Assembly (NCBI RefSeq): GCF_014202505.1
Contig: NZ_JACHGW010000005.1
Span: forward strand, 248,001 to 312,000
DNA from: Armatimonas rosea
Lineage (GTDB): Bacteria; Armatimonadota; Armatimonadia; Armatimonadales; Armatimonadaceae
Direction of reading: 5' to 3'
DNA length: 64,000 bases
In this document: one piece after another, positions 26,003-35,344 of the stretch
How positions within the stretch are numbered: position 1 is the first letter of the stretch
Layout: the number at the start of each line of letters is the position of its first letter
The notes under the pieces: generated by a model
The model's input: the letters and a program-made list of their open reading frames with translations, nothing else
What the model was told of the DNA's origin: nothing
Databases searched by the model: none
Position numbers and translations under genes: made by a program

Positions 26003-27163
26003 GTGGCGGAACCGTTTCTGCGCGAGATTACTCCCGGAAACCTACTCTCCTTCGGCCCAAACCCGGAGCCTATCAAGCTCAATCAGCTCAATATCCTGAT
26101 TGGAGCCAACGGCTCCGGTAAGTCCAACCTCATTGAAGTCATCCACGTCCTCCGCTCCACTCCAATAAATTTAAGGAAAGCTTTCAGCCCTGGATTTGCA
26201 GATTGGATTTGGAAGGGGAATCCGACTGAATCGCCAGAACTAAGTGCCATTATTCGTTACGATGCTGCCGATAAAAAGTTTGATCTTGTACACTCGTTAC
26301 GATTTGACTCAGAAAGGCCGTTTGTTGAGATAGAGAACGAAGTTATAGGGATACCTTATAGAAACGACGACGAGAGCACATTTTATACACGAGATGGAAA
26401 TATTGCGATTCTGAGAAGTGCTTCTGGTGATGATGAATTGGTAAATGAACCTTTGCTAAAAGATTCATCAATTTTATATCAAAGACAAGACCCGAAAAGG
26501 CTTCCTGAACTGTATTTTTTGACTCAGAAATATAAATTTATTCGGATTTATCGTGAATGGCAATTTGGAAGAAATAGTGAGTTGCGGGAATCTCATAAAA
26601 CGGATTTACGGCATGAGGTTTTAGAGGAAGATTTCTCGAATTTGGCGATGTATCTGAATTACCTCCGAAGCTTTCCACCGGTTCGGCGGAAGCTGATTGA
26701 GAAACTTCAGAATGTCTTTGCGGGGATTACGGATTTTGATGTTTCCGTTGTCGGTGGGACGGCGCAGCTTTATCTGATCGAGGGGGACTATCGTATCCCG
26801 GCGACGCGGCTTTCGGATGGGACGCTTCGGTATCTGTGTCTGCTGGCGATTCTGTGTAACCCGGAGCCACAGCCGCTGATTTGCTTGGAGGAGCCGGAAC
26901 TGGGGTTGCACCCGGACTTGCTCTCTGGCTTGGTTGATCTCATTAAGGAATGTTCCGAGAGAACCCAGATGATTGTCACGACACACTCAGAGTTTATTGT
27001 GGATGGCTTTTCAGAGAATCCAGAATGCGTTGTTGTCGTTGATAAAGAAGATGGGATCACCAAAATGAAACGCCTAAGCCATGACTCTCTCAAAGTTTGG
27101 CTGGAAGAGTATAGCTTAGGGCAGCTTTGGAACCGTGGTCAGATTGGGGGAACGCGCTGGTGA
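26003..27163 (+). CDS. AAA/ABC-type ATPase of an OLD/PARIS-like kind (AAA_21)
   Basis: A 386-residue P-loop ATPase starting at GTG 26003, two bases after the binding-protein stop. Walker A is IGANGSGKSNLIE near residue 35. RLSDGTLRYLCLLAIL is the signature motif, followed by Walker B in ICLEEPELGLHPDLL and the switch histidine in TTHSEF. This architecture (SMC/Rad50-like head with a small insertion) is common in anti-phage systems whose partner gene carries a nuclease. The middle of the gene (about 26160-26700) is clearly more AT-rich than the transporter genes around it. It overlaps the next gene by GTGA. Confidence 0.85.
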   Translation: MAEPFLREITPGNLLSFGPNPEPIKLNQLNILIGANGSGKSNLIEVIHVLRSTPINLRKAFSPGFADWIWKGNPTESPELSAIIRYDAADKKFDLVHSLRFDSERPFVEIENEVIGIPYRNDDESTFYTRDGNIAILRSASGDDELVNEPLLKDSSILYQRQDPKRLPELYFLTQKYKFIRIYREWQFGRNSELRESHKTDLRHEVLEEDFSNLAMYLNYLRSFPPVRRKLIEKLQNVFAGITDFDVSVVGGTAQLYLIEGDYRIPATRLSDGTLRYLCLLAILCNPEPQPLICLEEPELGLHPDLLSGLVDLIKECSERTQMIVTTHSEFIVDGFSENPECVVVVDKEDGITKMKRLSHDSLKVWLEEYSLGQLWNRGQIGGTRW

Positions 27164-27750
27164 AGACGGTGACAGTTTATTTAGAAGGGGCTGAGAAGAA
27201 AAACAAAAAGCTGGTCAATGATTGCCGCCGTGGCTTCTCCGAACTTTTTGGGATGAGGCATGTTGTATTCGTTCCATGTGGTGGTAGGAAACAAGCTTTT
27301 GATGATTTTGAGGTGGCCTACAAAAATCCCGATGGCACTTGGCCAGTCTTGCTTGTAGATAGTGAGGACGAAGTGGTTGATGCATCAAAAATTGAACACC
27401 TCACCAAAAGAGATGGCTGGAAGTTCCCCGAAGGAGTCACCGAACGACAGGTTCAGCTAATGACAACCTGCATGGAGTCATGGCTGATCTACGAACGAAA
27501 CGGCCTCAGGACGTTCTACGGAAGCTGTTTACAGGAAAGTGGTTTGCCCTCCAAATTTGAGATGGAAACACGCCACCGTCACACTCTCTTCGATATACTG
27601 CGACATGTGACCCGAGATTGTGTGAGAGATAAAGTTTATGGAAAAGGGATGGCATTTCAAATATTAGCGCTGGTCGAGGGGGCGACGCTCCGCGAGTTAA
27701 AGTATTTCGAGATGGCCTATACAGCGATAAAGGGGCATACCAAGATATGA
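27160..27750 (+). CDS. DUF4276-like protein, partner of the ATPase
   Basis: 196 residues from a GTG at 27160 that overlaps the ATPase stop. Segments TVTVYLEGAEKKN, VVFVPCGGRKQAFDDF, WPVLLVDSEDEV and LMTTCMESWLIYE resemble DUF4276, a family thought to have a TOPRIM-like acidic fold (E of YLEG, DSED). In my experience such proteins pair with AAA_21 ATPases in presumed defence modules, the ATPase sensing and the TOPRIM-like subunit acting on nucleic acid. The 3' end overlaps the permease start (ATGA). Family placement is likely; function is inference. Confidence 0.7.
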   Translation: MKTVTVYLEGAEKKNKKLVNDCRRGFSELFGMRHVVFVPCGGRKQAFDDFEVAYKNPDGTWPVLLVDSEDEVVDASKIEHLTKRDGWKFPEGVTERQVQLMTTCMESWLIYERNGLRTFYGSCLQESGLPSKFEMETRHRHTLFDILRHVTRDCVRDKVYGKGMAFQILALVEGATLRELKYFEMAYTAIKGHTKI

Positions 27751-28706
27751 TTCGCCTCATCCTCACGCGTCTTGGGCTGGCGATCCCGACCCTCCTCGCG
27801 ATCTCGTTTCTGGTGTTCTTCGCCACCTACCTCTCGCCCGCCGATCCCACGGATATCCTGCTGGGGCAACACGCGACCCCAGAGAGCAGGGCACAGCTTC
27901 GGCACCAGCTGGGGCTCGACCTGCCGCCGCTGGTGCGCTACGGCAACTATGTCACGGGAATTGTCTTCCACGGGGACTTTGGGCGCTCGTACTACAACAA
28001 CGGCGAGGCAGTGACCGCGCTGATCAAGCGGGGCTTTCCCAACACGGGGACCCTGGCGACCCTGGCGCTTCTCTTCTCCTTGGGGATTGGGATTCCGATT
28101 GGGATTCTGGCGGCGGTGAAGGCCAACAAGGTGATCGACCGGGCGGCGATGAGTGTGGCGCTGCTCGGGGTCGCGGTGCCGTCGTTTGTGCTCGCGCCGC
28201 TCCTGACCCTCTTTTTTGCGGTGCAGCGGAACCTACTGCCCCCGATGGGCTTCGCGCTGGGAGACGCCGTCCGGGCACAGCCACAGTTCTTTATTCTGCC
28301 GGCGATTGTCCTGGGCGCACGCTCGGCGGCGCTGATGGCACGCATGACCCGCTCGGCGATGCTGGATGTGCTGGGGCAGGACTACATTAGGACGGCACGG
28401 GCCAAGGGGCTCTCGGATGGTGTGGTGCTCTTTAAGCACGCGCTGAAGAACGCCTTCCCCCCGATCATGACGGTTGCAGGGACGACCTTTGGGTACTTGC
28501 TCTCCGGCTCATTTGTGGTGGAGACCTTCTTCCAGATTCCGGGGCTGGGCTACCAGTCGATCTTTGCGATCCAGCAGCGCGACTACCCGGTGATCCAGGG
28601 GCTGGCGCTTCTCATGGCCTTTATCTTTGTGGTGGTGAACTTGATCGTCGATATTCTCTACGGCGTCCTCGATCCCCGAGCACGTGCGGCGGGAGGGAAG
28701 CGCTAG
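27747..28706 (+). CDS. ABC transporter permease, DppB/OppB type
   Basis: A 319-residue inner-membrane protein with about six helices. The start MIRLILTRLGLAIPTLLAIS is the family-typical first helix. The BPD_transp_1 domain contains the EAA loop, here DYIRTARAKGLSDGVVLFKHAL. It forms the channel together with the DppC-type protein that follows 2 bp later. The ATG overlaps the DUF4276 stop (ATGA), so its translation is coupled to a gene outside the transporter system. Confidence 0.92.
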   Translation: MIRLILTRLGLAIPTLLAISFLVFFATYLSPADPTDILLGQHATPESRAQLRHQLGLDLPPLVRYGNYVTGIVFHGDFGRSYYNNGEAVTALIKRGFPNTGTLATLALLFSLGIGIPIGILAAVKANKVIDRAAMSVALLGVAVPSFVLAPLLTLFFAVQRNLLPPMGFALGDAVRAQPQFFILPAIVLGARSAALMARMTRSAMLDVLGQDYIRTARAKGLSDGVVLFKHALKNAFPPIMTVAGTTFGYLLSGSFVVETFFQIPGLGYQSIFAIQQRDYPVIQGLALLMAFIFVVVNLIVDILYGVLDPRARAAGGKR

Positions 28707-28708
28707 CC

Positions 28709-29557
28709 ATGCAAGAGCTCAAGAAAAACAAGCTCGCCTTTGCCAGCCTGATCTTCCTCGGGGTGCTGGTGCTGATCGCGCTCTTTGCCAATGTGCTGGC
28801 GCCCTACCCGTTTGCGGAACAGAAGCTGGCCGACCGGATGCAGGGGCCGAGCGCGGCACACCGGCTCGGCACCGATGACCTAGGGCGCGATGTGCTCTCT
28901 CGGCTAATCTACGGCGCACGGATCTCTCTGTCCGTGGCGGTCTTGGTCGAACTCGTGGTGGTGGGTATTGGCGTCACCGTGGGGCTGATCGCGGGGTTCT
29001 TTGGCGGCTGGGCGGAGACCTTGCTCATGCGCCTCACCGACACGCTCCTGGCCTTCCCCGATGTGCTCCTCGCCATTCTCCTCTTGGGAACCCTCGGCGC
29101 GGCGGCATCCAAGCCCGAGGTCTCGCTCTTTCTGGTGGTGATGTCGCTGGGGATCACCGGCTGGCCCCCGCTGGCGCGTCTGGTGCGGGGCCAGGTGCTC
29201 TCCCTGCGAAAGCGCGAGTTTGTGGAGGCCGCGATTGCAATGGGGGCGAGCAATGGGCGGATTCTGCTGCGCCATATCCTCCCCAACCTGCTCTCCCCGA
29301 TCATTGTCGCGGTGACGGTCGATGCCGCCGGCGTGATCCTCTCCGAGGCGACCCTCTCGTTTCTGGGGATCGGTGTCCAGCGCCCGTTTCCCTCGTGGGG
29401 GCGCATGATCAACGACGCGCTCGACTACTACCGCTCCGAGCCGCGCCTCGTGGTCTGGCCCGCGGTCTGTCTCTCGCTCACCGTCATCGCCCTAAACTTC
29501 CTCGGCGATGGCCTCCGGGACGCGCTCGATCCCCGAAAACGCTCTGGCGGGCATTAA
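28709..29557 (+). CDS. ABC transporter permease, DppC/OppC type
   Basis: A 282-residue inner-membrane protein. The N-terminal helix (LAFASLIFLGVLVLIALFAN) and the following HRLGTDDLGRDVLSRLIYGA are standard for DppC/OppC permeases. The EAA loop is REFVEAAIAMGASNGRILLRH. It is the last gene of the operon. No ATPase subunit genes follow, so the energising subunits must be encoded elsewhere. The gap to the convergent gene (29558-29619) has a weak GGGC/GCCC hairpin but no clear T-run. Confidence 0.92.
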   Translation: MQELKKNKLAFASLIFLGVLVLIALFANVLAPYPFAEQKLADRMQGPSAAHRLGTDDLGRDVLSRLIYGARISLSVAVLVELVVVGIGVTVGLIAGFFGGWAETLLMRLTDTLLAFPDVLLAILLLGTLGAAASKPEVSLFLVVMSLGITGWPPLARLVRGQVLSLRKREFVEAAIAMGASNGRILLRHILPNLLSPIIVAVTVDAAGVILSEATLSFLGIGVQRPFPSWGRMINDALDYYRSEPRLVVWPAVCLSLTVIALNFLGDGLRDALDPRKRSGGH

Positions 29558-29619
29558 CGCCCACGGCACCGCTTCGCTGCTGGCGTCCCGCCACGATGTC
29601 GCTCCGCGACGGAAGGGGT

Positions 29620-31698
29620 TTAGCTTGGCCGTAGCTGTACCGCGATATCTCGTGTGAACGAGGGGAGCGTGAGCGTGAGGGGTTTATGGGGGGGCGAGAG
29701 GCGCTCCGTTTTGATGATCGTGCCGCGCCTGGTATCCCACCACTGAGCGGTGTACGGGGTAGCTTTAGGGACGGGGACGGTGAGCTGGACGCCGGTGAAG
29801 GTCTGGGGAGTCTTGCCGTCGCGGTCGTTTTTCCAGTTGCTCTCCGGGTCTTGAATCCAGATAAGGGTCTCGCCTGAGGCGGCGTCTTGGAGGGCGACCG
29901 TGCGTAGGTGGACAAAGCGCGATGACCACGCTCCGGTAAGCGTGTAGCCACCCAGGCTCACCCAGTCACCGTCGGTGTTCTCGATGCGGAGGGTGTGGGT
30001 TCCCGCGGGGAGCGCCACCTTGCGGTCCTTGTTGTAGAGCGCCTGATAGATCCCGCCGTACTCGGGGAAGTGCTTGGTGGAGGTGTAGTCTTGGCCCGTG
30101 TTGGGGGCGGCGTTGAAGGCAAAACTCGCGGCGGGCTTGTCGTCGATGGAGACAACGAGCTTGGCACGATCCGAGACTGTCAGGATGCGCAGGATCAGCT
30201 CGGCGGGCTGGGGGAGTGTCACTTTGAGTAAGAGCGGCGCACGTAGCTCGGGCTTGCCGGGGCCGTAGAAGAAACCAGGGAGAGCGCCGTTTACGGCTCC
30301 GTCGGAGGCGATGGTGGTGAGTCCTGTTGCCTTATCGCCCCAGCCGCCGGTTGGGGTGAGGACGAGGTCGCGAAAGGTCTCTTTGCCGCTGGCGGGGATG
30401 TGGGCGGCGGGGAGCGCGAGCGGCTCGAAGTGGCGCTGGTTCCAGGGGATGGTTGCGGCGAACTTGGCGAGGCCCGTGAAGGTCGCGTAGAGGTTCTTGG
30501 GGTGGACATAGCTATCCCACCACCAGATCGCCGCGCCCCCGGCGGCTCCCGAGAGCGCACTCGCCCAGAGGCCATTGTGTAGGTTGGTCGCGGTGTTCTT
30601 GGGATCGAACTGCGTGTCCGGGCCGCGCCAGGAGATTCCAAACTCACCCATCAGGTGCGGCTTCTGGAACGCCTCGTGCGCCTGCGTGTCGGTGACAACC
30701 AGCGGCGCGATATCCGGCACCGAGCCCTCGTCGCCGTAGCGGTGGGTCTGGGTGAGATCAAACTCGGGAAGCTGCCAGGCGGCGGCGGGGCCGGTGGTGG
30801 AGTAGGAGTGCGTGAGGGGGTGCTGGTAGGGATCGAGCCGCTTAATGGTCTTTGCCATCTCCGACAGCCAGGGAATGGGGGCGTCTTTCTCGTTCCAGAG
30901 CTCCCAGAACCCGAGGCTGGCGTAGGCGCTGTAGCGGGCGACCAGGTAGCGTAGGCGCTGCTTGTAGGCGGCCTTGGCGGCAGGCTCGGTGAAGAAGGCC
31001 TCGGGGTTCTTCTCGGGGACCGGGCCGCCGTTCTTGGCACTGTAGGGGCTCTCGGGCCACTTGCCCTCGTTGAAGTAGCCGCCGGTCGCCAGCTCGCCGT
31101 AGGTCATGAAGCAGAGCATGCAGCGGATTTCGTATTTTTCGGCGAGCGCGAGAACCGAATCGAAGTAGGCAGCGCTTGCGAGGTCGTAGCGCCCCAGGCC
31201 GGTTGCCTTGGTCTCCAGCGGCTGAAAGGCCATCCAGAGCCGTGCGAAGTTGCCGCCCGCCTTGCGCAACGCCGAGAACCAGTCGTCGTAGTCGGCGAGG
31301 CCGCGCTTGCCCGCCCAGCAGATATTCTCCCCGACCAGAAAGTAGGGTCTCTTGTTGGAGAGCTGGAAGTAGCGGGAATTTCCTGGGGGGCGCTCCACAA
31401 AGCCGGAGCGCGTGCCAGGAACTGCTTGGAGTTGGATAGGCTTGCTGGTCTCCGTACCGGCGCGTGCAACCAGGGTCCAGCGACCTGGCCCCGGAAGCAC
31501 GACCCGCAGCCGGAAGTTTGCGCCATCCCAGAACGCCGGGATCGTGAGCTTCTGACTTTGTGGCCCCAGCAGATACCCCTCGACAACGAGGGCAAAGGGG
31601 TTGCCGGTTGGGAGCGGTGCGAGCTCGATAGCGAGCTCAACCCGCTCCCAGACCTCGTAGGGGCGCAGGGGCGCGAGCGGCCGAAGCGTCAGGCTCAT
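29620..31698 (-). CDS. DUF5060-type glycoside hydrolase (GH5-like TIM barrel)
   Basis: A 692-residue enzyme. An N-terminal beta-sandwich (VWERVELAIELAPLPTGNPF, DUF5060-like) is followed by a (beta/alpha)8 barrel with RYFQLSNKRPYFLVGEN, the acid/base Glu in ELWNEKDA near residue 271 and the nucleophile Glu in MGEFG near 353. C-terminal beta domains complete the protein. It probably acts on plant or microbial polysaccharide. No signal peptide is seen. Its ATG overlaps the stop of the upstream TPR-redoxin gene (ATGA), so they are co-translated, although that partner is exported. Confidence 0.8.
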   Translation of the reverse strand: MSLTLRPLAPLRPYEVWERVELAIELAPLPTGNPFALVVEGYLLGPQSQKLTIPAFWDGANFRLRVVLPGPGRWTLVARAGTETSKPIQLQAVPGTRSGFVERPPGNSRYFQLSNKRPYFLVGENICWAGKRGLADYDDWFSALRKAGGNFARLWMAFQPLETKATGLGRYDLASAAYFDSVLALAEKYEIRCMLCFMTYGELATGGYFNEGKWPESPYSAKNGGPVPEKNPEAFFTEPAAKAAYKQRLRYLVARYSAYASLGFWELWNEKDAPIPWLSEMAKTIKRLDPYQHPLTHSYSTTGPAAAWQLPEFDLTQTHRYGDEGSVPDIAPLVVTDTQAHEAFQKPHLMGEFGISWRGPDTQFDPKNTATNLHNGLWASALSGAAGGAAIWWWDSYVHPKNLYATFTGLAKFAATIPWNQRHFEPLALPAAHIPASGKETFRDLVLTPTGGWGDKATGLTTIASDGAVNGALPGFFYGPGKPELRAPLLLKVTLPQPAELILRILTVSDRAKLVVSIDDKPAASFAFNAAPNTGQDYTSTKHFPEYGGIYQALYNKDRKVALPAGTHTLRIENTDGDWVSLGGYTLTGAWSSRFVHLRTVALQDAASGETLIWIQDPESNWKNDRDGKTPQTFTGVQLTVPVPKATPYTAQWWDTRRGTIIKTERLSPPHKPLTLTLPSFTRDIAVQLRPS

Positions 31699-33752
31699 CG
31701 CGACAACAGGCGCTGGGCCTCACCCAAGACAAACTTGGCATCGGTGAAGGGGGCAAAGCCCGTGTCCATCCAGCGCAGCTTGCCCGCCGGATCGACCACA
31801 AAGGTGCCGTGGAGCGCCATGTCCTCGAAGTCGTCGAAGGTGCGCCAGGCCTTGAAGGTCTTCAGGTCGGGGTTGGCAAGAATGGGGAAGGGGAAGGGCT
31901 TCATCTTCTTGACCTCGTCTTGCGGGTCGGGGCTGATGGCGACAATCTCAAACCCGGCCTTGCGGAAGCTCTCCGCCTCGGCGGCAAACGCATTGATCTG
32001 CTCCATGCAGCGCTCGCAGGCGGCCCCGAGGAAGAAGAGGACGATCACTGGCTTGCCCGCATAGTCCTTGAGGGAGACCTTCTTGCCGTTGCCGTCCTTG
32101 AGCGAGAAGCCAGGAGCCACGGGGGGGACCCACGAGAGCGGCCCCAACCCCTCGATCTTCGGGCGGGGAAGGGCGAGAGGGTCGGCGGGCGGTGTCCCGC
32201 GCCAGTCGCCTGCGGCCCCGCACTGCTGGGCGACCGGAGCGAGCGCCGCAAGGAGGGGCGTGTCTAGCTCGGCGCGGGCGGCGAGGGGACGGAGCTTCTC
32301 TAGCTCGGCCTTGGCTTGGTCGAGCTTGCCGTTGGCGTGGAGGACGCGCACCAGGGCGGCTTGGGGAAGCACCTGGTTGGGGCGGCTCTTGACCGCGCTC
32401 TGGGCGAGAGTGAGCGCCTTCTCCCGCTCCCCGAGCTGGAGCCGGATCAGGGCCTCGCGCTCGGCAGGGAGTCCGGCGGCATCGAGGTGCTTGCTCGCCT
32501 CCACGGTGTTGTTCTCCCCGAGCGCGGCGTAGCACTTCACCGCGGCGATTGCCTTCTCGCTGTCCTTGAGCTTGGTGAGCTCGTCGAGGTAGGCCATGCC
32601 CTGACCGCGCTTGCCGGTGGCGTAGGCGGCGCAGCCTAGCAGGCGCAGGCGGTTGCGCTCCTGCTCGGTCTTACTCGGGACACTCTCGATCTTCTCCGCA
32701 AGCGCGATCTCCCAGAGCTCGTAGCGCTCCAGGGTCTCGATCAGGCGCGGGAGGCCTTGGCTGGCGCTCCCGGAGAAGCCATTGGGGACATTGAGCTTGG
32801 GGTGGCGCGGGTTGGCGACCAGGTTTCGCGCGACTTCCAGCGCCTTCTGGGGCTGCCCCGTGAACTCCAAGCTCTCCGCGAGCCACTGGTTGTTGTGGGC
32901 GTAGTTGAAGATCTGGTCGGGGATGATCTGGACACGGCTCATGTGGGCATGGTCCACCCGCGCCGAAGCCTCTTGGGAGACCGCCGCATCGCCGTAGCGC
33001 TTGAGCTGGGTGTAGATATGCCCTTCCATGTGCCACATGTGGGCACTGGCCTGCTCCGACAGCCCGGACTTGTGCGCCGAGTCGAGTGCATTGGTGTTCT
33101 CCGGGCGGTCCCAGAGGTGGATTCGGTAGTGGTGGATCGGGTGCATCGGGTTGGTGGCAAGCACCTCTTGGGCTAGGCGCTCCACTTCGTCCTGGCGTGG
33201 CTTGTCAAATGCCCGCTCCTGCAGCTCATGGGCGAGCTGCGCCGTGGCCTCGATATCCAGCGGGTTGTCCGCGACCAGCTTGCGAAGCGCGGCGATATAC
33301 TCGTCGTTCTTGCCGTTGGCAAAGAGCGCGATGGCATCGATATAGCCCTGCTCGCGCTTGCTGGCGTTGCCGCGCTTCTCAACCGCCTTCTCCGCGAAGC
33401 CCTTGGCGCGGGTGCGGTTGTTCACATTGGCGCGTGCCATGCCCCAGTAGGCCATTGCGAAGTCCCGATCGAGGTCGGCGGCTTGGCGAAACGAGCGCTC
33501 GGCCTCGAAGTACCAGTAGGCGTGGATCTGCGCGACTCCTTGCTCGAAGAACTGCTGCGCCTTCTTGTTTTTGGTGCTGGTGGGAAACTCAATCTTCGGG
33601 ATCCCCTTCATCAGCACGGCTTTCTGGCGCGGTCCCTCGTTGAAGGCCTCGCCCTGCATCGAGTGCCCAAAGGCGGGCTTGACGGGCTCCTGGGCGTGGG
33701 TGAGGGCGCTCAGGCCCAGCAGAGCAAAGGCAGACAGTACGCATCGTTTCAT
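31695..33752 (-). CDS. Secreted TPR protein with C-terminal AhpC/TSA-type redoxin domain
   Basis: A 685-residue protein with a signal peptide (MKRCVLSAFALLGLSALTHA). Residues ~60-500 are TPR-like helices (AQQFFEQGVAQIHAYWYFEA and AFRQAADLDRDFAMAYWGMA-like repeats). From ~545 a peroxiredoxin/TlpA-like domain follows: APGFSLKDGNGKKVSLKDYAG, then FFLGAACERCMEQ with a CxxC near 579-582, and a conserved cis-Pro-type region. The combination points to an extracytoplasmic thiol oxidoreductase held by a protein-interaction scaffold. TAAAAT lies 6 nt before the ATG. Confidence 0.83.
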   Translation of the reverse strand: MKRCVLSAFALLGLSALTHAQEPVKPAFGHSMQGEAFNEGPRQKAVLMKGIPKIEFPTSTKNKKAQQFFEQGVAQIHAYWYFEAERSFRQAADLDRDFAMAYWGMARANVNNRTRAKGFAEKAVEKRGNASKREQGYIDAIALFANGKNDEYIAALRKLVADNPLDIEATAQLAHELQERAFDKPRQDEVERLAQEVLATNPMHPIHHYRIHLWDRPENTNALDSAHKSGLSEQASAHMWHMEGHIYTQLKRYGDAAVSQEASARVDHAHMSRVQIIPDQIFNYAHNNQWLAESLEFTGQPQKALEVARNLVANPRHPKLNVPNGFSGSASQGLPRLIETLERYELWEIALAEKIESVPSKTEQERNRLRLLGCAAYATGKRGQGMAYLDELTKLKDSEKAIAAVKCYAALGENNTVEASKHLDAAGLPAEREALIRLQLGEREKALTLAQSAVKSRPNQVLPQAALVRVLHANGKLDQAKAELEKLRPLAARAELDTPLLAALAPVAQQCGAAGDWRGTPPADPLALPRPKIEGLGPLSWVPPVAPGFSLKDGNGKKVSLKDYAGKPVIVLFFLGAACERCMEQINAFAAEAESFRKAGFEIVAISPDPQDEVKKMKPFPFPILANPDLKTFKAWRTFDDFEDMALHGTFVVDPAGKLRWMDTGFAPFTDAKFVLGEAQRLLSR

Positions 33753-33770
33753 ACTGGCATTTTACCTGAG

Positions 33771-35273
33771 CTACCACCAGTAGTGCGCGGTGTAGGTGAT
33801 GACTTTCTCACCATCGGGGGGGATTGTCACGGTGTACTCGATCGTGTTGCTATCTTTCTTGGCAAACTTCTCAGAGGGCTCTTTAATCTCCCAGTTCCAG
33901 CTGCGGTAGAGCTTCTCGACAACGCGCACGGTGACCGCCTCTTTCTTGCGATTGCGCACCTTGATCTCAAAGCTCTCATCAATGGTGCTCTTGCCGGAGC
34001 TGTCCGCGTAGTTGGTCTGGCGTCGCTCCCCGACAATGTCAAAGGCATCGCCCGTGTAGACCCGAACTTTTTCTCCTTGGGGCGTGTGGTCGATCGTGTT
34101 CTCTCCCACAAACTGGAGCGCCTCGCCGTCTTTGCGGTAGAAGCGAACACGGCCTTTGGGGAGCGGGATGCCAAGGTGGTTCTTTTCCGTGTTCTCAAAC
34201 TCCCGCATCACCCAGACCTTCGGGTTGCTCTGGGTGCCAAACTCTCGGGAGCTGCGGATGTTCTCGTAGCCCCAGCCTCGGTAGCGGTTGGGATCGATCC
34301 ACGCTCCGCTGTAGACATAGACCCGCTCGGAGTCGATCGTCTCGGAGCGAACAAACTCGACTTGCTTGGTCTCACCGTCTTGGAGCGTTGTCTTGCGGCT
34401 CAGCGAGTAGAGATGGTACTCATCGAAGGACTTCTGGGTAACGGGCGGCGGTCCCATAAAGGCTCCCCCCCCCATTCCTCCAAAACCACCTATCAGTGTA
34501 TTATCGCCATCGCTGCTGATGATCTCGTCGATTCCCGCGGGACGGAGCTTGCTCACATCGCCGGCCATGAGCTGAATCTGCGTATTGGGAAAGACCTTCC
34601 CGCTCCGGTTTTTCACGGTCACCAGGCCCGTCAAGCTGACTGTGTCGCCGGTCTCGGGCGCGACGAGGTTGTAGGCCGCCTCCCAGGTCATGCCACTGGT
34701 GAGGTAGGCCAGCTCCAGCCCGACCGGGCCAGCCTGCCCGGACTCCACGACAAGCGAGAGGGTGGGCTTGAGGATATCGTCGCCGCTCAGCGGGGGAAAG
34801 AGGGGGACACCGGGCAGGCCGAAGCGCGTCTTGCCCTCGACCTCAATGACGGGCTGTGCGGCCTGGGAGATCACCTGACCGTAGCGGCTGTACTGGGCAG
34901 CTCCTCCACTGCGGAGCACCTTGCCCGTGACTTTGCGCTTGCGACCGCCCGGCTCCATGACCTCAAAGTCGAGTAGCTTGCCTTCGTAGCGCTCCAGGAG
35001 CGTCTCGGGCGTGAGGGCGCTGGGGCGGAAGTTTTGCTCTAGGACACGCAGAGCGCGCTTGCCGGTCGGATCGCGGAGCACCACCGAGTCTGGCTCCAGG
35101 GTTCGGGTCACATCGGTGCGCGTGAGCGTGTTGATTCCCGCTTGGAGGTCCGTGGAAACAAGCTGGCGAACCACGGCGAAGTTCTGGTTGTAGATCGTCA
35201 GCTGGGTTTGCTCGGCTTTGGGCTGTGCGCTGAGGGAGAGAAGCGTAAAGAGAAGAGGAGCGACAACGTTCAT
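33771..35273 (-). CDS. DUF4139 domain protein, exported
   Basis: A 500-residue protein with a short signal peptide (MNVVAPLLFTLLSLSA). TQLTIYNQNFAVVRQLV and LEPDSVVLRDPTG begin the mucoidy-inhibitor-like N-terminal region. LELAYLTSGMTWEAAYNL, TVKNRSGKVFPNTQIQLMAG and IKVRNRKKEAVTVRVVEK mark the DUF4139 beta domain. Function is not established; relatives are periplasmic or surface proteins. A GGCTC-AAAA-GAGCC hairpin touches the start codon. The gene ends 18 bp before the promoterless-looking gap to the redoxin gene. Confidence 0.82.
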   Translation of the reverse strand: MNVVAPLLFTLLSLSAQPKAEQTQLTIYNQNFAVVRQLVSTDLQAGINTLTRTDVTRTLEPDSVVLRDPTGKRALRVLEQNFRPSALTPETLLERYEGKLLDFEVMEPGGRKRKVTGKVLRSGGAAQYSRYGQVISQAAQPVIEVEGKTRFGLPGVPLFPPLSGDDILKPTLSLVVESGQAGPVGLELAYLTSGMTWEAAYNLVAPETGDTVSLTGLVTVKNRSGKVFPNTQIQLMAGDVSKLRPAGIDEIISSDGDNTLIGGFGGMGGGAFMGPPPVTQKSFDEYHLYSLSRKTTLQDGETKQVEFVRSETIDSERVYVYSGAWIDPNRYRGWGYENIRSSREFGTQSNPKVWVMREFENTEKNHLGIPLPKGRVRFYRKDGEALQFVGENTIDHTPQGEKVRVYTGDAFDIVGERRQTNYADSSGKSTIDESFEIKVRNRKKEAVTVRVVEKLYRSWNWEIKEPSEKFAKKDSNTIEYTVTIPPDGEKVITYTAHYWW

Positions 35274-35287
35274 GGCTCTTTTGAGCC
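35274..35287 (-). promoter_or_regulatory. Hairpin abutting the DUF4139 start codon
   Basis: On the transcript GGCTC-AAAA-GAGCC ends directly at the ATG (35273). It could hide the start codon or mark a protein binding site. Confidence 0.4.
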
Positions 35288-35344
35288 GTTATTTGCCGCT
35301 CCCCTTCAATGTACGTCGCGCCAAAGTTGCCATAAGAGCCCAAG

